The notes under the pieces are model-generated. The model had not been told where the DNA came from. It ran no database searches and saw only the letters and a list, made by a program, of their open reading frames with translations. Made by a program: the position numbers and the translations under genes. From assembly GCA_002794785.1 (NCBI GenBank), contig NBBA01000016.1, positions 898,602 to 962,601 on the forward strand: 64,000 nt of DNA, in the 5' to 3' direction. The DNA comes from Coniferiporia sulphurascens (lineage: Eukaryota; Basidiomycota; Agaricomycetes; Hymenochaetales; Hymenochaetaceae). Below are positions 34,401 to 47,991 of the stretch, piece after piece (position 1 is the stretch's first letter; the number at the start of each line of letters is the position of its first letter).

Positions 34401-36114
34401 AAGAAGCAGAGATGAGAGAACAGCTTACCCTCCCGGTAATGTCGTCCGCGCCAGACCCGATCACACTCACGCTCACAGCCGCATTCCCATTTCCGATCTC
34501 ACTCACATGAGAATCCCCGCTTCCGTGTCTAACTCTGCCCACGCTAGTACTTGCGGTCGAGGAATTTGGACTGACGTTCGCACTCGTGCTCGTGCTTGCC
34601 GTGCCCAAACCGTCCAACATCCCGCTCACGCGTGTACGCAGACTTTCCGCGGCGCTCATCCCGCTGCGCGTCGTCGTAACGCTCGCAACGCTGAACAGAC
34701 TCGCTGTCGGGCTCTTTGTGCTTCCCTCCTCTTTCCACTTAGCCCTCTCTCTTTCCCTTTCTCGCTCCATCTCCATACCTTTTTCCCTTTCTCGCTCTCG
34801 TCCCATCTCCTCCTCCCTGACCTTCTCCCTCAGTCGGTCAAAAGCGCTCGGAGAGGGGCTAGGCGGGGACATTATTAACGAAGTCGGTGACCCAAGCGAC
34901 CCTACAGATCGAAGCGACCCCATTGACCTCACACCCGTACCTACACTTGCGCTTCCAGAAGACGGCACTGAAGGCGCCGGTGGGATGTCAATGCGCAACG
35001 GTCGGGGCGTTCTACTCTTCTCCCGACCGGTCGAGCCCTTCCTAGTACTCCCACTTACGCTTGCATTCGGGGTACGCATCCCAAATTCCGATAATGATGG
35101 CCCTGCGCTCACAGCGCTCATGACACTCAGCGCACTTGCCGAGCTTTCCTTTCTCCCGTGGCTTGTACGTCCAGAGCGCGTTGACCGTCCACTCGAAGCT
35201 ATGGACGCCGCATCTCCTCGACGTGCCTCTTGCTGAGCAGCGAACGCACGCGCCGTGAGTTCCGACACGGTACTCGGAGTGCGCGGTAGCGGTGGTAATG
35301 GTACGCACGGCGGTGCCCCAATTGCAGGCGCTGCGTCGGTTGGTGAATCGCCAAGAGGTAAAGGGGAGGACGCAGTGGGGAAGGTAAACGCGGAAGGTGG
35401 TGCAGAAGACGTCGGGGTGAGTTCCGATATTGGCGACATACCACTTGAAGCGCCGGATGAACGCTTGGATTTGTAGATGGGAGGCGAAGAAGAGGACGGA
35501 GACGAGCGAAGTGACTGGGAAGAGGGGGGAAACATAAAGTAATCCACAGCCTCACCGACACCACCCGAGCTGCTTCCGGCAGTAGACGGAGTCAAGGCCA
35601 TCGGCGTGCTCGGTGCTGTGTAGTAAGAGCGCCCACTCGCAGGTGTCCCGACGGCCGCGACACTTCGAACGCTCAGATGATCGATGCTAAGGCCGCTGTC
35701 CCTTTTGCTCCCGAATTCACTGACATCGCCTGTATTGCCGGATCCATCCTTTCTCCGTACTCCACCCGTGCTCTTGCTCGTATACGTACTCGGTGCGTAT
35801 TGCTGCTGTCGGCGCTGCTGCTGGTGTTGCTGAGCGGAACCGGAGCTGGATGCGGGATGGGAATAAGGTGAAGCCGGCGGAGAGCCTATGCGTAACGAAG
35901 GCACTGACACTAGCGATGACGATCGCACAGGGGGAAATGAGGGAGACGATGGAATGTGCGACGGTGGTACAGGGAACGCAGAGAGTACATCTTCTTCCGC
36001 GCGTCCAGCGCGAGTGCGTGTGTGCTCATAGCCGTAAGTGTCGCGTCCGTAATTTGCGCCGTCACCTTCAATGTCTATATGCGGTAGACTTGAAGGCGTG
36101 CTGACTGTAGTCAT
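31454..36114 (-). CDS. Very large Ser/Pro-rich disordered basidiomycete protein
   Basis: Four exons on the minus strand: first from ATG 36114 (MTTVSTPSSLPHIDIEGDGA) to GADDITG near 34,430; second from SSMNLLVAEDLHADPLLARA to SNMTNG near 32,930; a short third (SVMTKSGLYKDERDTERRRK through GLTTGLGWSDS, about 32,860-32,700); and the last from EDEDAPSPLTHSLSKLAL to TAA 31456-31454. Over 1,300 residues, mostly low-complexity Ser/Thr/Pro/Gly, with a polyglutamine-like patch (QQHQQQRRQQQ), a charged Arg/Glu helix-like run around REREREKGMEMEREREREA-type sequence, and a nearly pure Asp run (DVDDDDD). The compact, basic-then-acidic third exon looks like the most conserved part. Function unknown; scaffold or cell-polarity/cell-cycle regulator roles are only guesses. 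Many Ser-Pro sites suggest phosphorylation. Confidence 0.7.
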
Positions 36115-38152
36115 TGCAATCGTCGCGGTGTATGAGGGCTAGAAAAGAAGGGCATTAGAATGACAGAAGATTGGACGGTAAGAGGTATTGAGAGAAGGGA
36201 CGCACGAAACACGAAATGAACCGTGTCGCTAGGGAAGTAGGTCTGATGCGTGTGTCCGCGTGTGCGCGTGCGGAGGCAGTAGACGTCCGTTGTTGATGTG
36301 GTTGGAAAAGGCAGGTTGGCAGACACGTGAAAATCGCGATCCAAAGTATTCAACGTCGCCACAATTGTTGAAGGTTGGTAGAGGAAGAGAAGAGAGAAGA
36401 GGATGGGTAAAATGTTTGTCGTCAAACGTCCTGCAACATCATATACCAAGTCAGCACGCGAAATTCAAGAAGGATAGATAGCTTGAAATAGAGACATGTC
36501 GACAGGACAACAGGCGTTAGCGAATGAAGAACCAAAGATTCAATGTTGTCCGCGAGCGCGAATTAAGGTGGGCACTTCGCCGACGCGGCGCGTACGCGCG
36601 CATGAGAAAAAGCAGTGCATATATGCTATTCAGAAGCAGCGACTTATGACTGCCGCGCCTGCTTAGCCACCGTGTGAAACATAGGCAACAGCAACAGATG
36701 TCGGAGAAGCCAATCCAACGGGAACAAAGGGCAACGCGGAGGAATACGAACAAAATTATAGCAAAAAACGTATACAAACCGGATGCTCAAAGGGGCCGAT
36801 CTATTCAGCCCTGAAGAGATCAGCGACTGAAGACTTCGTACTCGTGATTCCTATAGTCATGGTTAGAAAAAATAACGGTACATCAGTTCTCTGGCTTTAT
36901 AGAGATATATTAACAAGATGTGCCACCAGGAGAGCAGGTGTGCGATAACTCTAATCGCGTAAAAGATAACACGCACAAGTATAGAGAGTGCGAAAAGAGG
37001 GAGAAAAAATCAAATAGACTCTCACCGTGACGGCCACGATATATGAAGGAAGGGAAAAAATGGTGGATCCACAAAGGCCGATGCTAAAAGAGCGGACACG
37101 AGGGATGGAAAGAGCATGCGTTGTGTGGCGCGTTCGACGTGGTCGAATGTCAAAAAAATATCGTACAAACGCCGCGATGACGACAACGATGGGCAGGAGG
37201 GTGGAGAGAAAATAAATTTTGGATAGTCAGCAAACGTGTAGGACAGTTGGAGATCATCAAAGAAAAGGCACAATGAGCGAGCTAAAGCGAAGAGATCGAC
37301 GGGTGTGTTACGTGGTGGGCGTATGGATGCGTGCGGACAGAGCGTGGGCGTAGAACGTGAAAGGGACAGAAGCAGGCGCGGTGCTCACCGAGACGCGTAT
37401 CCCGAAAGCGGGTGGCTGATATGAACGTGTGCGTTAATGCTAACGCGCGGGTACCTGTCGGGACAAGGTGCTGGTTGATGCGGGGCGCCTTTTTGGTTTA
37501 TCACACGGAGAGCCGCGGGGCGCTGGAACGCAGAGCGCGGAAAGAGTAGGTTCTTGAAGTGGTGGTAGCGACAGAGGGGCGGCGAGCAACGGAAAGCAGA
37601 CAGCAGCCGTTAGAGAGAACACACGACAACGCAAAGGCGACTAAGCAACAACAACGATGCTGAGTTGAAGATCCGGAGACACAGGTAGACCCGGGGGCTG
37701 TACGGAGAGTATATCGTCGCGGCTGAGCGCGCGCCCGGGGGAGGAGCAGGGCACGGATTCGTGGAGCGTCGTCGGAGCGGTCGTTGTGGTCGTCGTCGAA
37801 GACGCGAGGGCCGACGCAAAACGTGAAACGGTTGCGCGTTAGGACCGCTCACGCACAGGCAAGAAAAAGAGCCGCTAGGCGTCGCTAGACGGCGTGAACC
37901 TAGACCAGGCCCGCGGAATGTTACGCGCGGTTGAGTCCTCGTGGAGGTCCGAATGCACACGGCGGCGGTGGTGAGCGGCGAGCGGACGCCGCAAGATGCT
38001 CGACGGCAGCGACGGGGAGTATGTATAGAAAGGGGGGACGCGTAGGTTGAGGGGAGACCGACCGGAGGAGGGAGGATGGAGGAGGAAAGGGTGTGCTGTA
38101 ATCCAAAATGCGAACGCGGTAATTCTCGAAATTCCGGATTAAGGTTTGCCAC
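36115..38152. other. Upstream region of the large Ser-rich gene
   Basis: On the minus strand this is pyrimidine-rich with several short open frames (36111-36449, 37610-38152) and possible splice sites. It most likely holds a long promoter and spliced 5' UTR. The frame at 37610-38152 is rich in Pro, Arg and Ser as expected of non-coding GC-rich sequence. Confidence 0.4.
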
Positions 38153-38726
38153 TTTCTATTAAAGTCGCTTACGAACTAATATTGGACCCTGATCATTCTC
38201 CATTCTCCCTGCCTCTTCAGGAAGTCAGGACCCCGGACTCGCTCTGCTTATGTCATGGCTGCGGGCAGCCCCGCTCCCGCGAAACCCCCGCCTCGATCAC
38301 TCACCAAGCCGCAGACGAGCTGAACAAAAGACGGCTGCATGTGCGCACTCCCCCTCCGTGGGCGTATCGATGCTCCTAGGGCGCCGGAATGGACACTCTG
38401 TTCCCTGGGGAATAAACTCTGAGTTTGTGCGTTCTCAGCCCCCCTTGAAGCCAATCAGTATCTCGTATTAGCGTCTTCTCAATTATATACCGTGATTGAC
38501 CAACATTGTGGCCCGGTTATTCCCAGGTTTTCCTATTTTTCTTATCGTTTCTTTCTTTTTTCTTTTTTCCTTTTTAACCCTTTATGCGGACATGTGTGAC
38601 ATGTGCTCCCGTCCCGTCGTCCGAACGCGGAGCGCAACTCTCCGGCCCGCTGATAGCCCGTGACATGGCGCGCAGGACGTGATTCTCCTTCCCCGCACTC
38701 ATAACCATCGCCCATCATGATCGCAA

Positions 38727-38800
38727 AAGTCGTTCACGAGTCACTTCAAGCTGCACAAATCCAAGCCGCCTGCCACTGTCGGGCGAGTCGTGAACGACTT
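38727..38800. repeat. Inverted repeat, possible hairpin
   Basis: AAGTCGTTCACGA at 38727-38739 is perfectly matched by its reverse complement TCGTGAACGACTT at 38788-38800, giving a 13-bp stem and a 48-nt loop; a near-match extends the stem by a few bases. It lies in the gene desert with no gene to attach it to. Confidence 0.7.
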
Positions 38801-41800
38801 AAGGACAAGCGTATCATGACCGTGCACAATTTTGACGACCTGCATTTTCAGCAGACGTCCGACTTCACCCTTAGCGCGCCCGAGCACGCGGAGGGCCGGA
38901 GGCGAAGAGTCGTCAAGGCACCGGCCGGCCCTCGCGCGCATAGGGTGCTAGCGGCAGAATTTTTTACATAAGGATGTTCTTAGTGCGCAACCTAGATCAT
39001 CACCTCTGATCGCCCATCATTCAGAATTCAGGTCATGGACCCCCCTCCATCCGTAAGTATCCAAATCAAGCTTGTCTTCCTAGCACCAAGACAGAACTTG
39101 CGTAGCGATTCTGATGAACTCACAATTCAGGCAAACCGGAATCACCGATACTATATTGCTGTTCCTCCATTCCGAGGGACATTCCGGCCACGAATACACG
39201 CTAGAACGCAAGTGGCTGATACTCCAATCTGCCCGGGCGCCGCCTCATCTCACCCCCCGGAGCAGACCTCATCGCCCGACCCCGCCCCCACGATCCGCGA
39301 AGCGTAACCCCGACCCTCACCACCAGTCTTCCCTCGAACCTAGAGGTAAAGCGAAAAACGAGGGGGAAAAAGCGAAAAAAAATGGAAGAGGAAATCAGAG
39401 AAACCTGGCGCCCGAACTCCGAAGACGCTTTTCTGATAGCGCTAGACGCAGACGCTCCAAACGCAGCCCCGAGGACCTTCGCAAGGCCACAACCTCTCCA
39501 AATTACGCCCAAGATAGCTCTTCCTTGCGAAGATGGCGGTAAACTCCGTCGACAGGGAATTGTCATGACGAAGATAAAGATCGAATAAATGCGTAGTACG
39601 ACTGCCGCGATTTGCGTATATCTAGCCACGTGGACGGGGTCGGGATCATAGTCAGGGGTAGTACGGCGGGAATTAATGCGCTGTGAGCCGCCGTCCGTGA
39701 TTCACCCCCTGTCAATAGAATGCCGACGCTGACGCCGCTTTCATCGATTGTGGAATCCAATAATCGTTTTCCAGCGCAAAACGAAGCCTGATTTTACATT
39801 TTTAGTACGAGTGCCGGGCATGTCGTGATTCTCTTCACGACAGCAGGTGGATCACTCTACCTCGGGACGGAAGTACAGAGTCCGGTCACCGACCCGGACG
39901 GGCGAGGGTGAATCAGTGCTCATATTCGCCGAGGAATACTGAGGAGGGAAAGCGCAGACTTCGAATGCGGTTATTGAAGAAAAACTGGCAATTCGCATCC
40001 TGTATGCTCAACCCTCGTGTGAACACACGGACTGGATCGAAAGCCGGGGCGCAAACACAAACACAGACACGCTCCAAGCTCGTGCTTTGCATCTCTACTC
40101 AGCGCCATCCGAATCCCCTCCCCCCCTTTTTTTCCCCTTTTCCGAAGTGCCCACCGGTCGCTACCATTCTCGATCGTCTGTGACCCGAGATATCCACGCA
40201 TAACGCTTAACAACTCGAATTTGTCCTCTGAACTCCGAAACGCGAATAACAGGGGAAAGCTCGAAACACGGTCCCAAGGTCTCCATCGTATGGCCGTGTC
40301 AGTCGCTGAATGTACATGTATGCCTTTTTTCTTTCGCTGATATCTAATTTCATTCCTTGGCTTATTTCACCCCTGTTCTTGACCGTCGAGCTAAACATCG
40401 GGCCCCGCATTGAAATTCAAGCTCGAGGGACCATTCCTGGATACACACGCAGGACAGCGATTTGTCCACCTCCGCCCATCCCGGCGGCACCAGCATTGGT
40501 CTAGGCTTAAACCTGAATTTGAAATACTCATGCATTTGACTTCGGCTTCGGAAAATGCTTGCATCTCGTAAACAGAAGCGGGAGCGCCTTGGGGCTCGAG
40601 GCCACTTGCCCTGTTTTACCCCTCCCCTGTTGGTTTTTACTCGACTTCGCCCCGCAAGAATCCGAACCGTTGGTTATTCTCGGCCACAATTCGGAAGCGG
40701 GACTCTTTGAAAAACCTCCTCGCTTGCGCCAGCTAACCCTGTTGATAGGTGCTTGCCCACCGCACTAGATTTTCCGCTAGCCTTGGACGCGTTCTTAATT
40801 GCGCGCGGGCAAGTCCTCTCTTCTTATACTGCGCATTTATCCGGGACCGCATCTAAATCCTCTTATTATGTTGAACTCAGCGGCCGTCAAAGCGGCAGAG
40901 AGGACGAAGGAGTAGACAGCCCGACACTCTCCGAGCGTTTTGCTCTGCATCCGTCATTATCTCCCTCGCCAACTCCACTCCACTCGAATTAACGCTTGCA
41001 TACTCGCATCCGAGTAGGGAGGTCGCTCCGGACAGATACCCCTGCTTACAAACCCAGCGCACCAATGCTTGTCTCACTCTTTTTTTCTAATAATACAAAA
41101 ATTCACTTCCCTGGTTTTATTTTCTTTATTTGTTGATCCTCGGATCTAGGTCCCAGGCCGACGACGCTCTTTGCGCGGTCCAGATGGTCCGTAGAAGCCC
41201 TGGAATTGTTTGTTCGTGATTCGTCCGATACAATGTGCTGGTGCATGAATGTCCTCCTGACAAAATCCGAAATGAAATAATGAGAGCGCGAATACAACGA
41301 TACGCTCCCCGATAGTAACCAAGATAGCTGTCCCACGGACATTCTACACCACTCCGCACCTTCCGTTCGGGACCACCCCAACTACGGCCCGCTAGTGAGT
41401 GAGCAAACGAGGCGGAGCGAGGAGGGAGAGGGAGGATAGTGCTTAAAAAGCTTCTTCTCATCTAGCCCACCTACCTCCGAGCAAACTGTGCCCACACTTC
41501 GTGAATTGTACAGGTACGACATCGGTGCTTCGACTTCGAACCCGGCTTCGGCTTCTGGCGTCATTATTGTGCTCGCACGCGCTCACGAACGCTAAAATGC
41601 CCCTGATAAAGCGATATGAGAATTGGAATTGGAACGCTTTTCCAAATGCAGAGGAGCTTGGACCGGGCAAGAGGCGAGTGATTCCGGTGTGAACGAGCCG
41701 TAGTATTTCGAAGACGAGCCGGTAGTCGGAAGCTCGGATGAATCCCGAGTTCCGGCTTTCGGGTTCAACTCGCTGATAAAATAATCGAAAAATAAAATGA

Positions 41801-42283
41801 GTCCGAGCGCCATTTATTCCCTGCCTTGGGTCTGTCATCTCCGGCCAAGGGGAGCAGCGTTCGTTCGAGAGCAACTTCAGCAGCCAGGGAGCACCGTCGA
41901 TCCTGCATTACCTAATTTACCTGTTCCCGGGGTCTTAGCGCCGATGATCCCCGACTTAGCCATAAGTGTGACAAGGTGAGAGCCAAAAAGGGGTTAGTCA
42001 CGCTTCTCCAGGAAACTTTAAAATTCCCTAGCCATCGACCGCCTTCCGCCGGTCCCTTTTTTCTAGTTCTCTCTGATCCCTTTCTTTCTTTACCTTTTCC
42101 ACGAATTTACATTCTTACTGCACCCGCCCTCGACCTGCGCAAGATCTTGATCAGAGGGTGAATGTGCGGCCGAGATTAAAGGTAACCCTATATTGAAATT
42201 CTATTGACTTCGCCTTTTTCGTACAAGTCCATCAGAACACTCGGTACGTTCTCCAGTCCCTTCGATTGATAAGATAGCTGTCC

Positions 42284-42299
42284 GGTAAAGTACTTTACC
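42284..42299. repeat. Perfect 16-bp palindrome
   Basis: GGTAAAGTACTTTACC reads the same on both strands. It could be a binding site for a dimeric regulator, or chance. No gene lies within about 2 kb. Confidence 0.6.
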
Positions 42300-44238
42300 A
42301 AGTCTATCGCAGCCTCGAGGCAGCCCTCTTAATTTCTTAATATTCAGTTAAGGTCTCGAGGCCTCGTCGGGCACGCGATTCGTCGTCACCGGGGTATAAA
42401 GTCGCCTCGGCGATGTTCTAGACGTGAATGAGGATCTGGTCTTTTCACAATTCATGTAACGCACAGCGCTGGATCGGAGCTTTCCGCTATTTGATCTTGA
42501 TTATAGTGGGTTTAATATTCCGTTATGCAGAGGCGCCCACTAATTGGTCGACTCCTCATACTTGGGCCGGCCCTCCGTGCGCTCCCTCCTGATTCACTCT
42601 AGCATGCGCGGTCGATGGTCTCACCGTAAGCCCGGACTCGTAAATCAGAATTGAACTGGACTCAATAACACCCTTCTTCGTTCATTTTCTCTGTGTGTTC
42701 TTATTGTTCGATTGTGAGTTGGAGAACCTCGGGGGCGTTCCTTAAGCGAGTGCGTGACCTGTCTTCCAGATTTTTTCTTCTCGGACGTAGCCCAGCGCTT
42801 GGATTTTGGGGCCGAAACGGAATAATTAATGAGAGGAAGTGTCCATTCAACCCTCTGTTCTCGCACTTTCGTGAGTACTGTATCGCACGCTAGTGACCTG
42901 CACCATGCGAATGACTTTGGTCTACATATTGGCCTATTCAATGCCTGTTTATCTTTTTGCCGGTCTCCGTGGATGGCCAATGAGCGCCATTCCCGTGCCT
43001 CTGAAACCATAGTTGTTCACATCTGTCCCAAATATCGAGTAACAGACACAAGAGTCGGTACCCATTGGCAGCCCGAGTTCCACAGGCCGGTTTGAGTTTT
43101 GTTGATTTTGAGAATGTAAGTACGTCACTTGTAAAACCTTCCGCGGCCTTAAAATATGGTCTGCATCCGCAATTATGGAACTAAAAACCACGCTGCGTAA
43201 AGAATACAACAATGGCACAGACACACGGGTGGACAGCTCATATAAAGCCGGCATAGGGGAAGGCAATGTTATTCGAGTTTCCTGCTTGCACTCACCTTAA
43301 CCGTGTGCTGATGGCATGAAAACCCCAGCCTGCTAATCACTCGCGATATCTATTACGAGATGATATGTGATATACGTTATACTTCCATGAGCTGACATTG
43401 GACATTGTTAGCACGTATCCCCTAGCCCTCTTCCCGGCTACGATCCATAACACCTCGTTGATGTATCGCCCAAGTTGGCGTCTTTCGTCCTCCCTTCAAG
43501 GATCGTGGCCTGCATCAGGAAGGTCTGTTCTGCTGACGCGCTTGTTATAAGCGCACTCATTTTACAACTGAGATCCTCCCTGCGTGCAACCATAGCCGCC
43601 TCGCCCAAGATGCAGCTGTTCGAGCATATTGGCGTCTCGTTGGAATATTCGGCGAAGCGCCTAAGGCCCTAAACTTGTGCTCAGTGCTCCTGATTTCTCC
43701 ATCCCCGATCCTCGGGTCATTCGCCAACTCCAGGTTGGAAGGACTCCTACTCCCCGTGCTCGGATGCATGGTCTCTCCATCCCGGGGGGAAAGATTTGAA
43801 CCGAGTGAAGCGCTCCGTAAAATTTTAAGCATTCTTCAGGATCGGGGATCGTTCGTTTATCGGGACCATTTCAGCCCTCCGGCATGGTTTCGCACTCTTT
43901 GTAACATTTTGCCACATCTCAGGTGCACCCGGACTTGAGTCAATGCAATATTTAAATGTGTCAAGCCCGGTGACTATCTTATCGAACCACAGCATCAACT
44001 AATAGCTACGACTCTTTACTCTTGCGACGATTTGCAACCCGTTATTTTAATATGCCTCCGAGTCATTTATCGCCAAATTGTTTTATTTCTTTGGTTGGAC
44101 GGGTTTGAGAAATTAAAAATTAATACGGCATTTCGCCGAATATTCAAGTCCGACTCGCTCTCGGCTCGGTCTGTTCAACCCGTGCCCGTCGCCCGGCGGC
44201 TCGACGACCGCGACCAAAACACTGTGCACACAGCGTCT

Positions 44239-47200
44239 ATGGATCGGTTCGCAACTCTCGAGCCCGTAAAGCTCTATGCGACCGCGGCGACATCAACGCT
44301 GCTCAGACGCGGCACCGTGATAGCGAAAGCGCCTGGTGTTCAACAACTCATCGGCCGACTTCCGGAGGACCTACACATCGCGGTCCTTACTTACCTCTCC
44401 ATCCCGGACGTACCGGCGTACAGCAGGGCATCGCGGGCCCTTGCGAAACTTGCACTCGACGAGCGTGTTTGGGAAGCCAAGTGGAACGCGCTCGGGATCG
44501 ATGCGCGCGGGGCATCGCTCGACGGCGTGCTCGATGAACTTGAGACGCGTGCACGGGGTAGGATGAACGTTGCCGCACCCCCTGTGCATCCGTCGGCAAG
44601 CTTATCGGACGGCGCCGATGACGACTTTGGGGAATTCGCGTCTGGCACGGGGAGCACGGGCACGCAAGACCTCTTTAATGCGTTCCAAGGCGTTTCGTTG
44701 TCGTCGCATCCCGCCGTGCTGTCCGCGTCGTCTGCGCCGACCTTTCGGCACAAGTTCATGCGTGCACACGCGGTGCTGAAGACGCTGCTCCCGAGTCTGT
44801 CCGCCCCGCCACATCTAGTGCTGCCTACGCTTTTCCCGCCGCCGACGCCGCCTCCACTTTTGGCACAGGCGCAGACCCTCCACCTCCTCGCGCTCTTCCT
44901 CTCGCCCGCCGTACGGCCTGTACGTGCGCATGACGCGCTGTACGGTTCACTGCGCGCGGCTGTGGATCGCTTTCAGTCAGGATTGCTCTCCGCATTCGAT
45001 AGTGCAGACGGGCGGCGCGACGAAGAAGCCATGCGGGCGGCGGCACTCGCAAGCTGGGAGGTCTGGGAAGGCCGTCTCGGCGGGGACTCAGGGAAAGTGC
45101 GCGTCGCTGACTGGGAGCTCGGCCGCGTGTGGGCGGAGAAGCGCGAGGTGTTCTACGAGCAGGGCCGCTGGCGCCCGCTCGACAACTTCACGTACGCAGA
45201 ATCCGCGACACTTTGCATGCATCGAGAATATGCGTACTGAACGACGCGCACTCCTATTTTGGCAGAAAGGATGGCGCGCTGGACTTCACCGCGATGGATG
45301 AGTTCATGGTGCATGTCCTTGATGCACTCCGCTCAGACGGCATGACCGCCGCGAACGTCTTTCCACCAGAGTCGTTTGTCATAATTTCATTTGCCGACAG
45401 ACTCGCTCTGGAAGTAGTACGTTTGGTTCGCTTTCGGCCTCAGGGCAGTACTAACTTCAGTGGACTATAGGTTGGAGAATACATCACGCCCCTTCTCACC
45501 AAAGCGCGCGAGATCTCCAACGAGGTCTTCCTCAAAGCAGCCGCCGCAACATTTCGCGAGGCATGGCGCATCGTCGACACCCTGTACAGTTTGAATGCGA
45601 AAGGCGGGAACGAGTATGTGACGCGTACGCAGGCGGAAGATGTAGTGTAAGCAACGACCTACTCACTTCTTGAGTCGGCCTCTGAACGATGGGTGCAGAT
45701 ACCAGATGTTCGAGCCGAACATGGACGAGTACCTCGACGAGGAGGTCGAGTCCATCAAGCAATCTTTTGAGTCCATTAATCGAGACTGGGAGCGCAAGGT
45801 GCATCTTCGTCTTGTATGCTGTCCTTGCAATCATACTCATCTTTCCCTATTGCTCTTAGAGCTCTACACGGACAGGCAGTACCACTACAAATAATACATC
45901 CGCCGCACGTTTCCTTGGCTCACACAACCCCGCCCAAGTGAAGCGTACGCTACTTGCATCTTTTACGGATGTCCTCCTGCTCCCTGTCACAATTGTTCCG
46001 CGCACGGTTGGCGCAGTCGGTGCGGCCCTCACCACAGGCGGATCTGCTGCTGTACAGGGCATTGCGATGCTTAACCCTCAGCGCTGGGTAGCGCAAGGTA
46101 ACCAAGGTGGGGAGTACTCGCGGAAATTGGGGGATGAAGGACAAACAATTTTCGAAATTGGCGAGGAGGAAGGTGAAGAGGAGAATGCAGCGGAGAAAGC
46201 GTCCATTTCTCGATGCAAGTCTTTTATAAAACCTTTTCTATTTTCCCTTTAATTTATTTCTGAATAGCGTTGATATCCTCCTTGTCGCAGGCGACGCGTC
46301 ATGCCTCCGTCGCCTCGGTTTCATCGACAGCAACATCTTTACGCTCGACGTCACCCACGCCGTCTACTGCTCCTGGTAAAGATGCTTCTTTCGCCCACAT
46401 GGACCTGCATCTCTCGTTGGATGTTGCCCTCGGTCTGATCCATGCAGACCGTGATGCTCTGAAACGTGTTGAAACGTTCGCAGGCTACCCGGGCGCATGT
46501 GGACACCGTGTGCGTGATACCATCGAAGAAGTGTTCATCCTACTCTTACGCGCCATGGGCGAGCGACACATTAATCCTGGCTTTGAAAGGTGTGCTTTTC
46601 TTTATGCTCTGCATATCACCTTTAGGCTTTCGGATCTGAACGTCTGGCCTTCTCCCCTCGCTACGTCTTTGCATTAGGGCAACAGAGCAGATGCGCACTT
46701 ACAAGCCTGCTGAGCACGAGGAGACGACGAGTGTCGCCCCCTTGATGCAGTTTTTCGAGCTCGTGCATATTGGCGACACTATCCAGTCCATGGTACAGGT
46801 GTACTTTGATAAAGAACTCGTAAGCCGCGCCTTGCCTCATTGATCCGTATCTGATAATAGTAAACCTGATTTCTTATGCAGGCGCCGCATATCGATAAAT
46901 CTGACTTCCTGAACGCCGTTGTCAGAGAGAAAAAGCGCTTTGAGAATGTGCTGGATGACTCAGTTGCGGCAGGTATGAATGCAGGGACGGATGCGCTCAT
47001 GAATCAAGTCAGCCTCTTTTCTCCTATTTTTTCTATATCCGAAGACATCTGAATCCGATTCGGTCTTAGGTGGAGCATATCATTCTAACGCGTACGAAGG
47101 CACGCGAGTACTACCCAGTGGAGGGGGCGCCGCTCGATCTCGGACCAACTCAAGGCTGCACGGAGGCGATTGCTTGTCTGGATATGCACTGCAAGCTGCT

Positions 47201-47892
47201 TAAGGGCAGTACAAGCAAGGAGGTGCTCGAGGTGTTTTATCAGGAGGTTGGCATAAGACTGCTCGCGTGGGTCGAATCACTCCCTTCTTGATCAACTTTT
47301 TTCCCTGCTTCTCTTTTTTATCATTAATTTATTTGCGATCCACTGCGGTGTCCGGGTGCTTATACGGTTCTTTTTTTATAATCCTAGGATCCTTCACCGA
47401 CACATCAAACGTCAGATCATGTCTCTGGCGGGAGGGTTCCAGGTGATCGCGGACCTGAATACCTACTACGTATTCATCTCTTCCCTCAAGGTGAGCATTT
47501 TTCCCCGTTTCGACGATGAACATGTTCACACTCTTGATATATAATCGATGACACTCAAATCAGGTGCAATCGATCACGTCTGATTTCTCCAATTTGAAAA
47601 TGCTGGGTCATGTTTACGTTGTCGAGGATGCGAAGGATCTTGCGCAGATTGTGAGGGACGTTACACGCTACGGCGGCGCCTACCGGCCAGAGGTACGTCC
47701 ATTTCGTTCCTGCTGGGTGTTTGCCTTTCCAATTTCTTACAAAACCCGATCGGGAACAATCGAATACGCTCGGGACATACACAGGACATATACGAATTCA
47801 TCCAGCGGCGGGCCGACTGGAAGAAGATCGAAAAGACTGTAGATAAAGCGATGTACAACCTGAGTTTCAAGGAAGACTGTATTATTTGTTGA
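44239..47892 (+). CDS. RCY1: Recyclin-1 / Pof6-like protein: F-box plus Sec10-like exocyst domain
   Basis: Twelve exons. The N-terminal F-box reads LIGRLPEDLHIAVLTYLSIP followed by DVPAYSRASRALAKLALDER and VWEAKW. The rest is Sec10-like: FMVHVLDALRSDGMTAANVF, GEYITPLLTKAREISNEVFL, YQMFEPNMDEYLDEEVE, RFLGSHNPAQVKRTLLASF, LSLDVALGLIHADRDALK, RVETFAGYPG, QFFELVHIGDTIQSMVQVYF, APHIDKSDFLNAVVREKKRF, HIILTRTKAREYYP, DLGPTQGCTEAIACLDMHCK and HIKRQIMSLAGGFQVIADLN, ending TGA 47890-47892. In yeast Rcy1 and fission yeast Pof6 this combination acts in endocytic recycling and cell separation, with Skp1 but partly outside SCF. First exons: 44239-45191, 45266-45413, 45471-45646, 45699-45798, 45860-about 46172, 46268 on. 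The donor of exon 5 is the least certain join. Confidence 0.9.
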
Positions 47893-47991
47893 TAAAAACG
47901 TTTTGGATGGACTGCCTCGAACCTTTCCTAGGACACATCCGTAAACTATGATAAACTTATCAATGGAAGGTAACGATCTATCATCGAACAA

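Larger units (their letters stand above)
38153..44238. other. Six-kilobase gene desert
   Basis: No frame longer than about 140 codons and none with family motifs or a consistent chain of splice sites. Local composition is uneven (pyrimidine runs at 38,520-38,580; TTCG/CTCG-rich 41.4-41.8 kb). Two palindromic elements are noted separately. It may be old, decayed repeat sequence or a non-coding RNA region. I found no terminal repeats or tRNAs. Confidence 0.45.

Noticed and set aside
37610..38152. 180-codon Pro/Arg-rich frame (-) upstream of the large Ser-rich gene
   Set aside because: Composition is what GC-rich non-coding sequence gives, and it sits where a 5' UTR or promoter is expected.
41501..41760. 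TTCG/CTCG-rich stretch as a possible retrotransposon end
   Set aside because: I could find no matching second copy, target duplication, primer-binding site or coding remnants.
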